Position numbers and translations under genes: made by a program. From NCBI GenBank assembly GCA_002099365.1, contig MSED01000003.1, positions 3,596,001-3,660,000 of the forward strand: DNA of 64,000 nucleotides, in the 5' to 3' direction. A model generated the notes under the pieces. That model did no database searches, was not told the DNA's origin, and saw only the letters and a program-made list of their open reading frames with translations. This DNA is from Phialophora verrucosa (lineage: Eukaryota; Ascomycota; Eurotiomycetes; Chaetothyriales; Herpotrichiellaceae). Positions 53,601 to 64,000 of the stretch are shown here, piece after piece. Position 1 is the first letter of the stretch. Every line of letters starts with the position of its first letter.

Positions 53601-55469
53601 CTGTTTCGCAGCGTTCCGCCCGGTCCAATGGTGCTTCAAGCCCTTTCGACGACGACACTGCCTCTGCAGAGAGCGAGGACGAGCTCGCGGATAACGAAAA
53701 CGACGATGATACCCCTATCGAAAGCAACGACTCGGGTTCGGATGCCAGTCCGGTTCTGCCCATTCTTGACGAACCTGACAACGACTTCCCAGAGCCCCAG
53801 GAGATCCTAGCGCCTCGGAGCAAGAGAGCTCAACGCAGAGCTAAGAATGGCAAGCATAGGGGCAAATTCAACAAACGTGAACAGCGTCGCTCGCCCGTAC
53901 CCCCTCCTCAGCCGGTGCCGAAAGCTCCTGGCGGAGCTCTGATCCGTCCTGGCGAGGCCATCATTCTTGATTGGACCCAAGAAGGGTATGATGCACTTTT
54001 TGGCGGAAGTGAGGAGGACAATGATGGGATGCGTGGCACACCGACCTGGAAAGGTGTCGAGCTGCTTCCTGATGAGGAGGTTCTCGCAAAACGGCAACTG
54101 CGCAACAATCGAAAGAAGAATGGCATCTCGCTCGAAGACTGTCTGAACGAGTTTGGCAAGTCGGAAACATTGTCAGAGCAAAATGCGTGGCGCTGTCCTC
54201 GCTGCAACGAGCATCGTCGAGCTAACAAAATGTTCGAGTTGTGGAAATCGCCGGATATTCTGGTTATGCACCTCAAGCGATTCAGCGCAAACAGAAATTT
54301 CCGCGACAAGCTTGAAGTCAGAGTCGACTACCCCACCGAAGGTCTGGATCTGTCGGGTATGGTGCGTGATCAGCAGGACGGCAAGAGCTTAATCTACGAT
54401 CTGATTGCCGTCGACAACCATTATGGAGGTCTTGGAGGTGGTCATTACACTGCATATGCTAAGAACGCTGACAATAACGGCTGGTACGAGTATAACGGTA
54501 AGGACACCCCTGACACACTTTTGAAAAGCACGATTGACCGTTATAGACTCTCACGTCTCGTCAAAGACAGACGCCAGAAGCGTCGTCACAAGCGCCGCAT
54601 ACCTGTTGTTCTATCGCAGACGGGAGGACCCAGACCACCCTTTAGGTGGGCCCAAACTCCAAGAAGCTCTTCGAGAGGCCAACAACAGCTATGGCGCAGC
54701 CGACTCTGAAATGCCCCAAGACTCTCGTGAATCTTCTCCTGTGACGGGGGAAGGTCGGCGTCTCGGCGACTCCTCCCACAATGGGTTGTCGAGCGCATTA
54801 CAAGTCGGTCACGGTCACCGCGTGGGAGCGGGACCGGCTGGCTCGGCACTCGGAGGAAATCGACAGAATCGAGGTCTGTTAGCCGGAACAGAAAGTCCAC
54901 CGAGCTTGATGCTGGGACCAGCAGCCAGTAATGGTGGCGATGACATGCTGCCCGATTATTCCGATTCTGCCATCGCTGACGACGTGGACGAAGGTGTCGC
55001 CGATGTCACCTCGGGTAATTTCCAGTGGCAAGTGACGCAGCCCTGGAGCTTTCAGGGGCTGCCTTCGAAACAACCCGCTAACTCGGAGGACGGAGACCGG
55101 TTTGCAGACAACCGCAGTTCGAACGACAGCACGCGCGTGGAAGGTGGTGAAGCCAGCCCGCCACATAGCAACTTTGATTCAGACGCCGGCGATGAAGGGT
55201 CAATCCACCACAACCCCGACGACCATGATAACCCGCTATACAGCAGCCAAACAGGCCCCATCATGCACCATGAAGATTTCATGCATGGTCGCGGTGCAAG
55301 AGAAAGTGCACCTCCTCCGGACGAGCTGGCGGCGGGGATTGGTTCCGGACGCGGCATGTCAATGCCTGTGGACATCAATATGGCTGACGATGACGACGAC
55401 GACCCCCCTGTGGTGGAGCTGCAAGCAGATCCAGCAGACAACGAGTTGAAGTTCAACCCTGCCACTTAG
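50627..55469 (+). CDS. UBP12: Ubiquitin carboxyl-terminal hydrolase, Ubp12/USP type
   Basis: This is a cysteine deubiquitinase of 1597 aa in two exons (50627-54497 and 54547-55469; 49-nt intron GTAAGG...TATAG). The order is a disordered acidic N-terminus (1-150), a DUSP domain (about 155-300: ISKVTELMQKELQEGQKGY, ISARWFQKVQ, DEDYRVFPQEAW), a ubiquitin-like stretch, then a split USP catalytic domain. The Cys box is GLTNLGNTCYMNSALQCL with catalytic Cys515. The zinc-type CxxC pairs are CPVCDK and CPRCNEHRR. The His box is GGLGGGHYTAYAKN with His1273, finished after the intron by DSHVSS and VVTSAAYLLFYRRR. An acidic insert (about 880-1090) interrupts the catalytic domain, as in Ubp12/USP15-like enzymes. 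The tail after 1320 is disordered. Confidence 0.92.
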
Positions 55470-56662
55470 TCAGGGCATGCTTGGACAGACATGGAGTTGC
55501 AGGACCGTCGAGGAATTCAGGCGTTACGGAAAAAGGCCCGGTTTATTATTGACTGAGCACGCATAGCGGCACATCTCCACGGACCGAGGAACTTGGTTGG
55601 GTGCTGAAAGGGCGCTCATTGCGAAGAACCAGGGCTGAAAATGGTTCTCATGAACAGGAGAGCGTAAGAAATGCGCTCATAGGAAATCCCACCCTTGCGC
55701 TGCATGGGGCTCTGTTCGGCACGTATCCCACCTACGCGAGACGCGGCTGGAGCCCCTGTAGCGAAAGTACTGTGGACTTACTGTACACATGGCAGTGTCG
55801 GAGAATCAGACAGGGGAGGAACCATTATGAGGCGAATGACAGAGGACGCCACCTCCGCATGACAAGTTGTAATGAGGCGCCAGCAACGGCGATGGCAGCC
55901 GCCATAGAAAGGATTCGTACATATCGTAGATGTGGAAGATGCAATCCAGTTGATGCCTCAAGCCAGCTTCTTCAGACTCACCTGACTGACTTTCTACTTC
56001 TGTGTGACCAGGATCGGGGCGGGAACGTGTGGTTTGCAGAGGTTTCCAGAAGACGATTGTTTCCAGCACCGGCGTTCTTCGTGTTTCCCATTTCCATCCT
56101 TCGAAGTCTGCGGGCGCTGAGGAGGCGCCTGGAGTGTCGGAAGCAGATGCTGCACCTCATTATGTAGCTCAACGGCACACGCCTTCCTATGCCCGTCTAG
56201 CTGCACCGAAGACGGACAGGTCTCTGCTCAATTCGAGATTCACACCCTGTAAACGGCTGGACCACCTTGATCTTTTTCACGCCCAAGAGGGCAAGACGAT
56301 GTGCCAGGCTCATGCATAAGGTGCGGGGCTCCCGCGGTGAGCTGCTCCCTGATTGCAGGGAGCTGAAAGCACGGCTTGGTTGCTTGTGTCGAGGCTGGCT
56401 GAACACGTCTGTTCCCTGCTCAACACCTTCGATGCATATCCTCGCCCTTCAATAGGCGGATAAAAGCGCCTTCCTGTGCGACCTGTCCAGCTACACATCC
56501 CTCTACTGCTTCGCCATGCGTACAATTCAGCCGTGCCTCAGGCATGGCGCAGGATACGCAGGATACGCAGAAGTGAACAGGTATCACAAGTGGGTGGAAA
56601 GGGGCAGGCGAGGACGAGAGCTGCCACCAGCCTGAACGGCCAGTCGGTGCATAACGCCCAGA
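55470..56662. other. Intergenic 1.2 kb without a recognisable gene
   Basis: A plus-strand ORF of 188 codons (55601-56167) and several shorter ones show no motif. A tandem pair CAGGATACG CAGGATACG lies at 56549-56566. Nothing else is visible. Confidence 0.4.
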
Positions 56663-58291
56663 ATGTCTCCTTCATACCCCTATCTCCTGTGTCTTTGTTA
56701 TTGCCATGTCTTTGCGGCGGCCTCTGTTGGTCCATGCTTCCTTCGCCCCGTTCCCTATGATTGGCAACGCTCTCCGAGACTCTCCTGCTGTAACTTGTTT
56801 ACGCTCTGGAACTTGTCACAGCCTGATCTGGCCACGCTCCTGCCCTGTGACGCGACCCGGCGCAGTCTCATCTCAATAGAATGGCGAGATTCCCTCGGGT
56901 CGTCGCTCCTATTGCCCATCGGCGTTCTCATCTTGGGCAGCTTCAGCTATGCCAAAGCTAGCGAAAACGTGACCGTCGAATCGGTATGTCATGGCGACAC
57001 TCGCGTGGAGGAAGGATGTCCGCTTCAGGGCAACGGTGACTTTTACGGAATGGGAGTCAGAGTAGGTATCTGTAGGTCATCCTCTTGAGAGTCAGTGTCT
57101 CTTCAACCCCGGTTTGGACAGAACTATGCTGACGTTGCGGCCGCCATACAGACTTCCAGTGGATCACCTCGTGGCTGGCAAACAACTTCCTTCCCGAAGA
57201 GATCATCGGAAGCTTGGATGCAAAGTCGATCTTCCTGTTCGCACTCTTCCCGACCGTGTTCACCTCTTCCCTAAAGGGAACCTCTATTCGTGTTGTGGAC
57301 GTGTTGCTAATCCACCATCTTTGCACAGGCTTTTTGTCTAGTGTCATGAGTCTATGGGGTTACAGGACGAGTAAGTGTCGCGTACTTGAGCTGGGCCGTG
57401 AAGCTTATCTCCTGTCCCAGTGTACTACAAGACCGAGGGTCCCGGTGGCCGTCGCCATTTTGGTGGACTTGGCACACACGTCCGGCTCGTCCTGATGTCC
57501 GCGATAACGGCGTACGGGTTTTGGCCTGGCGACTTGTGATGGTCGAAAAGAGTGAGGCGGACTTGAGACATTCTTCTTCGTTCCTACGAAGGTTGACTCC
57601 AGGGTGACGAGGAGTATCAATCTCGTCATGGCGACTGGCGCGGCAGTCTACTATGGTGTCATGGCGATCACGGCTATCATGGCGGGAGTGGTTGCCATGA
57701 CGAGGACATTGAGAGGGAAAGAGATCTATTAGGAATTGGTCGTGTGTCCCGATAGAGACGTCGTATTGAATAGGAGAGATTCAGTTGTCCCCCTCCACCC
57801 CAAGCCCAGCGCCGTTGGCTTCCGCTAACCATACATACCTCTACGACGCTAGACTAACGATATGGTATATCTCCCTTTCCTGCTTCAATCTCTTCCGGCT
57901 AGTCTCCGCAATTGCCAGCATCGACGTGAACACTCGACGTGGACACTCGACGTAGACACTCAACGTGAACACTTAACGTGAACCATATATATAACGTCCT
58001 CGGGCCGGGGGCATCCGCGGCGCTGGGCAGCTCATCCCAGCTCTGATCGGTTTGATCAGTCTTATTAAAGTCCTCTACGAGCTGGCCTGTCAACATCTTC
58101 CGTGGCTAGAGAAGAAGGAAGACAATAAGTGCTGTGCAGCCCCTGATGTGTATTACGACCTAGCTTCTCCAAACAGAACAGAGGGACGGGCACGGATCTG
58201 GTCTGACAAAAGGGGCCTATGCTTCGGCTCTGCAGGGAAGACGATCCAGAAAAGCCGGGCGGCGTGGGCAACGGCATGGACATCGGTATAG
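56663..58291 (+). pseudogene. Decayed multi-pass membrane-protein gene (fungal family, unnamed)
   Basis: Traces of one membrane protein run through changing frames. Exon-like parts are 56663-57065 (ending EEGCPLQGNGDFYGMGVRVG), 57152-57370 (DFQWITSWLANNFLPEE, IFLFALF, HHLCTGFLSSVMSLWGYRT) and 57421-57536 (GGLGTHVRLVLMSAITAY). Then come INLVMATGAAVYYGVMAITA to a TAG at 57730-57732, IWYISLSCFNLFRLVSAIAS (57860-57919), VNHIYNVLG in a second frame (from 57978) and GAGQLIPALIGLISLIKVLYE in a third (about 58022-58084). The GQLIP block is typical of the last helix of such fungal proteins. Lesions are the TAG, a 13-bp minisatellite shifting frame by one, and a one-base shift near the G5 run at 58007-58011. 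The junction after 57536 may be an intron (GTGATG to 57602). Confidence 0.6.
57922..57983. repeat. 13-bp minisatellite (4.8 units) inside the decayed gene
   Basis: Units are CGACGTGAACACT (57922-57934), CGACGTGGACACT (57935-57947), CGACGTAGACACT (57948-57960), CAACGTGAACACT (57961-57973) and a partial TAACGTGAAC (57974-57983). The four extra units add 52 nt, which is not a multiple of three, and this explains the one-base frame change between the coding-like segments on its two sides. Confidence 0.85.
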
Positions 58292-59109
58292 TCGCGTACG
58301 AGGCTGAGGGGTACGATGAAATACCAGGGTGAAGGTTTCCCAACATTAATTAATCAATCTCGAAGGGATGGCCCTTTCTTTTTTCCAACGAGCCAGCTCC
58401 GAGCCGGCGTGGAGGGATCTTTCGGCCCTTCCCGCTTCAGGGCTACATGACAGCATGTATTCATCCATCTCCCTTAACTCGATATGTTATACATGCATGT
58501 TGAGTATTGGAAATGAAATAGAAATGAGCGTATATCTGGAACGCTGAGAGTACAGACCTCGCATTGTATCGGCTTCCCAGCATCAATTCCCACCTAGTCC
58601 TCTTGCGTGGCAAGCTCTCATTGCACGGCGTAGGAAGCTCAATGTCACAGGATTGTCAAACTCTTGGGGGGAAAGTGGTTCGCGAGCACAGATGGTCTGT
58701 CTCGTGAAAGATTGCAATACCTTTGATATTACGCATTATCATGTTGACCCATGATGAAGCAATGCATGTCGCATGAGGCTATCGAACCGCTTGCAAAGGG
58801 AATGAATGATGGATGACCGACCGCCTTCGCTTGATGCCATTCCTTGCCCCGAATTTGTCCAATTCCTTTGTTCGTACCCCATACCTCGTTGAAATGTGCA
58901 GGAAGAATGCGACAAGCGTATTCTTCCGTTACGTGCGATCCTGGAGCAATCCAAAAACTCAACAGATCCAACTGGTGTCCATCTTCTAGTACCCCTGATA
59001 CCAGCCTCAGTGCCAGGAATTGAACTTGTGAAAAGGTAACCAAACGCATTTCGTCCTTGTCGATCCATAGCGTCAATCGTATTCGAGCCTCATGGCACAG
59101 GGAGATAGA
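58292..59109. other. Intergenic 0.8 kb
   Basis: This is the interval between the decayed gene and the 3' end of the minus-strand AAA ATPase. It is somewhat AT-rich near 58340-58380 and 58480-58530. Minus-strand ORFs at 58729-59076 overlap in two frames and have no motif; this is probably 3' untranslated sequence. I see no gene. Confidence 0.4.
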
Positions 59110-62043
59110 TCAAGTGTAACCTGTTTTCAGAGTCAGCAAATCTCTCACCAGGTTCTGTCAGAGGTGGTACTCACTTCTCATCGCGTCCGAGTACCCGGTA
59201 CCGCCCTTGAGATCCATCTCGAAGCTCTCGGCTACATCGATCACCCGTTTTATGTGGACCATGCTTAACGGCACATCTTCATGCACCGCCAACGCTTGTG
59301 CAGCACGCACGAGGTTCTTGATCTGTCGACCATTGACTTCACGCCGAGCTAGGTCGTTGAGATCCTGCTCGGTAATGGCGGCAACCTCCATCCCTTCTTG
59401 GTTCTTGACGCGTTCGATGAACAATTTCCAGACCGTGCGCTTGGCCTTGGTCGTAAGGTTCTGGAAGCGCAACGACAGGTGGATACGTGACACAAACGCC
59501 GCATCGAACGTCTCCACTCGATTGGTTGTCAGGAAGAGGATGCCTTGGAAGTATTCCAGAAGACGAAGAAAGATGCTGACCAGGGCATTTCGGTGGATAT
59601 CGTGGATGGAACGTTGCTCGAGGAAGACATCTGCTTCGTCCAGCAGCAAGATTGCACCCCAGCTGTGGGCGATGTCGAGGATGTTCTGTAGCTCCTTTTC
59701 GAGTTTGGTTGGCTCCGTGCCTAGATCACCTGCGCTGACCATGTAGAGTGGGCACTTGAGAAGATCTGCAATACCCTCCGCTGTCAGCGTCTTGCCGGTT
59801 CCAGGAGGTCCATGAAGGACAGCTACCAAACCACGGCCTTTGCCCGATATGATATCGTCAATGCTACGGTGGGCCTGGAAAGCATGGCTGGAGACAAGAG
59901 CCTTCACGATCGACTTGTGGTTCTCTGGAAGAACAAGGCTCTCGAATGCTTGGTCATTGAACATAACGTCAGAGATTCCGGAAACAGTGAACTCGAGCCA
60001 GAGTTTCTCGCTGAACGCGAAACCCAGGACTACGGGGCTCGCAATGAGTAGTTCTTCCTCCGTGAATTCGTGGGTTTCCTGCTTATCTTCGGGAAGCGGT
60101 TCTGTCTTGTGGCTGGAATGGACGTCTTCTTTCGAGTTGACTTCAATAATGATATTCTGTCCAGTGGGCATCTTGACGACCTTATACCTCTTCTTCTCCT
60201 GGACCTGGATCGTTTCGTCGGATGGCGTGGGCTGGTTGTTACCAACAGCGTCGGAATCACTGGCATTGCCACACCCACAGTCGTCCATAGGTTCCTCAAA
60301 ATTGAAACCATCGGGATCCTCCTTTGGCTTGACAACGCTGACTGGATAGTTCGGATTGATGCGGCGATGGATAGCAGGATCCACCATGACTCGTCCGTCG
60401 ATATGAATCTTCAAGACTTGTTTCTTGCGCTTGGCGTAGGCCATACCTTTGTGGTGGCGGTAGTTCATGCCCTGGAGGGAGACGAAGTGCTTTCCTCGCT
60501 CGATCAATTGTGCTTTCAGCTTCTCGGATTCTCTGTGGTACTGCAGAGGATAGCAGTCCAATGATGTGATCTTGCGGACACCCTGGAACGAAGAAATCTC
60601 CGAGTGTGTGGTCCCCATGCCGAAAGTCTTGCCGTCATACTCCAGATACCGACCTTCAACGGTGTACCATTGGCCTCTCATGAAGTGAGATTCCTTCGTG
60701 GCAAAGTCAATTTTGAAAGCGCGAGGCTCTTCTTGGTCACCGTAGGTGGCAGAGTAGGCAATACTATTTGGCTTGTAGAGTGCCCACAGCAGGTCGAAAG
60801 TGATCATGCCGTTTTCTAGAAGAGGATATAGGTTCTTCTTGGTCTCGGCAAAGTCCTTGTCAAGATATTTGACCATGATTCGGAGGTGTTTGGCTTTGTC
60901 GACAAGCATCTTGGCTTCTTTGCGCTTCTTGCCCTCAGCTTCCTCCTCGAGGGTCTTGACATATTGTCTCATCTCTTCTAGGTATAGGAAAAGCATGTTG
61001 GGGTCGATGTGAGGCGTATCCTCTACCAGGCTGATACCCTTGACACCCGACATGACGTGTTGAAGGCACTCCTTCAGAGGCTCTGATTTGATGTCCACAA
61101 TGGTTGCCAGATACTTGTGCTCCCAATCAAATCTGCGACGAACTGTGAAGATGTATTGGTCCCAGACGGCATCTCCTGTTTCCTTGACGGTCTCGGTGAG
61201 CTTGAAGTTGTGGATCGACTGATCCCAGAGTTGGTCGACTCGCTTGTAGGCCACCTTTGACGCGCGTTTGGGCTTCTTGTCCTTCTTCTTTGGCTTGATC
61301 TCCTCGAGGTCCTGGACAAGATCCCGCGGATCGTATACCACCTCTCGACGGCGGCTTCTCCGAGGTCTGACATAGTCTTCAATGGGAGGAAGAGGATTTA
61401 TTATTTGAGTCCGAGGTACAGAAGAGCCCTGGGGTGGCAGTGGGTTGGTGTGGAAATCAAGACCTCGCAGGGTGTGCTTCAGATGGCGAAATCGCTGAGA
61501 GCCGGGGTCTTCCTGGATCTCGATCACTCCATCTGATTCTTCCAGGTCGTCGTGCCGCTTTGATCTGGCGGCTTTTTTAGTGCCACTGAGCTTGACTCTT
61601 GATTTAGGCCTGATAGCTTCCTCCTCGAGGCCATCGTCGCTGTAGGACTCGTCGTCCTCAGACACGACTTTCTTCCTGGATTTCTTGTTGTTTTTTCTGA
61701 GCTGCTTGGCCAATGCCTTGGTCTCTGCCTTTAGTTTCCTATTTTGGGCTTTCAGCTTCTTCTTCGATGACAGGTCGATGGAACTCTCGCTGTCTGACTG
61801 GCTGGAGTCGTCGCTATCGGTAGTGGCATCGGAGGAGTCATCGCTGTCGCTGGCGGATTCCTCAGTCTCAACGACTTGTTTCTTCTTGCTGGCCTTCACT
61901 TTGGATTTCGTGGACCGTTCACTGTGCTTCTTACACTGTTTCTTCTCTTTGGCGGCGTCGGGCGCAGGCATGGTGCTGACAGCGGGTCGTTCGACAGCAG
62001 GCTCCGTCTTCTTGGTCTCCGTGACCCCGCTATTCTGGTCCAT
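59110..62043 (-). CDS. DUF7025/AAA+ ATPase (second family member)
   Basis: The predicted protein is 959 aa: exon 1 62043-59175 and an 11-nt exon 2 59120-59110 (intron GTGAGT...AACAG). The last exon changes the end to DAMRSYT; unspliced it would end SEYHL. The N-terminal 200 residues are Lys/Ser/Asp-rich with basic nuclear-type patches (KKLKAQNRKLKAETKALAKQ). The DUF7025 region spans about 310-560 (ITFDLLWALYKPNSIAY, FHIDGRVMVDP-like segment IHIDGRVMVDP). The AAA core has Walker A GPPGTGKT at 745-752 (Lys751), Walker B LLLDEAD with Asp802/Glu803, LFLTTNRVETFDAAFVSRIH, and a lid with EVNGRQIKNLVRAAQALA. It has the same architecture as the ATPase at 36174 but with one intron instead of five. The substrate is unknown. 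Confidence 0.9.
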
Positions 62044-64000
62044 CTTGAAACGAGCGGTCGTCAGATGGGCGAGGTGGGGGGCTTGGAGGACGAATGATTT
62101 GAAACAACTGTAGTAAGAGAGTGCACCCGAACACTGGTGTGTGGGCTGCTCAATCTACGAGGCAGTACAAAGTAATGCAATACGGGAACAAGTGGGAGTG
62201 AATGATTCTTGTAGATATGAGCAGGCTCCAGGCAGAACTGAGGTTGAGGCTGAGGCACACCTGGCCGCCCACGCGCCTGACAATGTGCGCCGCTTCTGAG
62301 CGTCCGCCAAGGAGATGATAAGTGAATCTGACGGAATATGGGCAGGCAGAACTCTGAATGGCTGTGTACAAAGTAGTGAATATGAGGCGCAGAGGCCTGC
62401 GAACCAGGTGCGGCACAATTGGGCAGATGTGAGAGGATGTTTGATGCCTTGTTTGCAGCCTGTCGGGAATGCACAAACATGTAATTGTTCGCCTGAACGG
62501 CCCAGTGCGAGTGTATCAGCCAATTCGAGGGAAGTCACGACGGTGACGAAAGAGCAGGGAGCGAACAGCGGGCAGTCAGTCGTGTCCTGGGAGTCGTCTC
62601 AAGCCTCAACAAGAGCGAGGTGGCAGGCGGCCAGGGTTTTGGCACTGCACAATGCATGAATGTGGTCTTCTGATCAGGTGGGAAGTGGAAGCGTGCTAGA
62701 AAATGAATGGCTGATATGCAGCAACTACGCAACAGGCCGCAGCAGGTGAGCTGACTTTGGCTTTGGTCCTGTCTTGCTGGAGCTTCATCCGTGCTTCCGA
62801 TCTGTGGAGGGAGTCTCCTTTAGCTGTTTCTGGCCTACGCCCGCCGCCATCTGCAGGGCAGACGGGACCTTTGAAATAACGAAAGATCCCACTAAGTGGG
62901 CACCAAACGCACCCATCCCGCATGCTTTTAGCTGTGTTGTTGGGCCTGCATGGGCTTTCGTTTGCCTTGGGGACGACGGTTAGCGAGGATCGCCGTCCAG
63001 CCCCGCAAACCCGCACTGGGAAATAAAAAGCACATGGCAAATGGTTGGCCGTTGCTGGTCTCAGAATTGGCAGACGCGCAGGTTGTTTCACGTACATTCC
63101 AGCAAGATACGCTTGGGTAATCAGACAGCAATTGGCCCTTGCTCATGGATCATTCTGCCCAACACCACAACAGACAGGATGTGGTTTCCGAAGTCCACAA
63201 ATCTACGTCTCTATGTCTTCGTACTACGCATTCCAGCTCTTCCTTCACGTAAACCAGAGGAGGTGAGGGTGTCGAATCCAAAATCTGTCAACCTGCTCCT
63301 ATGAAGACAGAAAGAGACAGGAGACTTGGACCTAGGAGCTGTCGCGGCCAGCGCTCATGAGGGACTTGAAGGAGCCTGGTTGTTTGTCTCAATGTCGACG
63401 AGGATGCCGCAAGCCGTGAGTCGCCTCGAATTTACGGGCCTCGAAGACGGTTGTGCGCAAGTGGTGGCCATCACCATGAACGACGATAACGACGAATTTG
63501 CGCCCGCGTCAATGGGCCCAATTTGTTTCTTGTGTGTCTGCCTCGCGTTCTATTCGTCACTCATTCAGTCTCGAGGTCAGGGCACTTTCTGACCTGAGAT
63601 TCCAGTAAGGCGAAGACCTTTGATCGACAAAGTGCGCTAGGTCTCTGTAGGGCAGCACAGTAGGCAAGCGTGTAAAGGTTGTCGCCGAAGAATGAAGAGG
63701 CGCCCGAGAGTGCATAACCTGACACATTCAACCAAGCAAGTGTCTGTGGATGAGAGCAATGTGCAATTATGAGCCAAGGGACAAGATGTGATGAGGCTGC
63801 TGCTGGTTGATCTTATATGTAGTTTGACATATTGTCGCAGGCAGCCTAAGCCGATGAGCTGGTTATGTCATGTGCAATGTTGCTTTGAAATGAAACAAAT
63901 AGCCGTTGTTATGGCTGCTAGGACAATGATGGGAGATCAGGCGACAAAAAGGCATGGAAGTCTAACTGTTACACGACAAGGCGAAGAGCACGTCAAGGGC
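62044..64000. other. 2-kb region upstream of the second AAA ATPase, no gene seen
   Basis: The left end is that gene's promoter and leader. It is pyrimidine-rich on the minus strand. A perfect 13-nt inverted repeat (CCCACTAAGTGGG) lies at 62888-62900. ORFs of 60-140 codons occur on both strands without recognisable features. A gene running off the right edge cannot be excluded. Confidence 0.4.

Noticed and set aside
55601..56167. Plus-strand ORF of 188 codons
   Set aside because: Random-looking composition, no motif and no splice-supported extension.
57512..57602. In-frame TGA and frame change after AITAYGFW counted as a certain lesion of the decayed gene
   Set aside because: An intron from a GTACGG (57512) or GTGATG (57536) donor to the CCAG at 57602 would remove it in frame, so I do not count it.

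Overview
The window is nuclear DNA from a filamentous ascomycete (Pezizomycotina). The evidence is the short GT-AG introns (mostly 43-90 nt), a velvet-domain regulator, and fungal-specific families (DUF7025 AAA ATPases, a DUF7708 protein, Snx41, Yaf9, Syf2, Tim23, Trm732/THADA). Gene spacing is moderate, genes lie on both strands, and there are no operons, ribosome binding sites or CRISPR arrays. I could not fix the class or species. Exon boundaries were joined by hand from reading frame, splice signals and family conservation, so they are predictions.

Left part (0-26 kb): this holds a MetE-like enzyme, a 12-exon MFS sugar transporter, a C-terminally shortened fungal transcription factor, a class 3 lipase, two minus-strand unknowns (one acidic nuclear type), a two-exon glyoxalase-fold (VOC) protein and a VelC-type velvet regulator. 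Between them are long stretches (6.7-9.7, 15.1-17.1, 17.6-20.9 and 22.5-26.3 kb) in which I see no credible gene. This looks like an accessory or gene-poor region.

Middle and right part (26-55.5 kb): this is gene-dense and mostly housekeeping. It has a putative mitochondrial protein, Yaf9 (chromatin), a peroxisomal D-amino-acid oxidase ending in SKL, Syf2 (splicing), a Coq11-type mitochondrial NAD(P)-binding protein, a DUF7708 protein with a degenerate NTPase region, a DUF7025/AAA ATPase, Tim23 (mitochondrial import), Trm732/THADA (tRNA modification), two membrane proteins, Snx41 (endosomal sorting) and a Ubp12-type deubiquitinase. Divergent pairs share short intergenic regions: putative mitochondrial protein/Yaf9 (three CCAAT boxes), Syf2/Coq11, DUF7708/AAA and Tim23/Trm732.

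Right end (55.5-64 kb): this holds a decayed multi-pass membrane-protein gene interrupted by a 13-bp minisatellite, and a second DUF7025/AAA ATPase on the minus strand.

The most unusual points are the 33-nt microexon that carries the whole P-loop of the first AAA ATPase and is in-frame if skipped, its divergent pairing with a DUF7708/NTPase-like protein, the two same-family AAA ATPases 20 kb apart, and the minisatellite-broken membrane gene.
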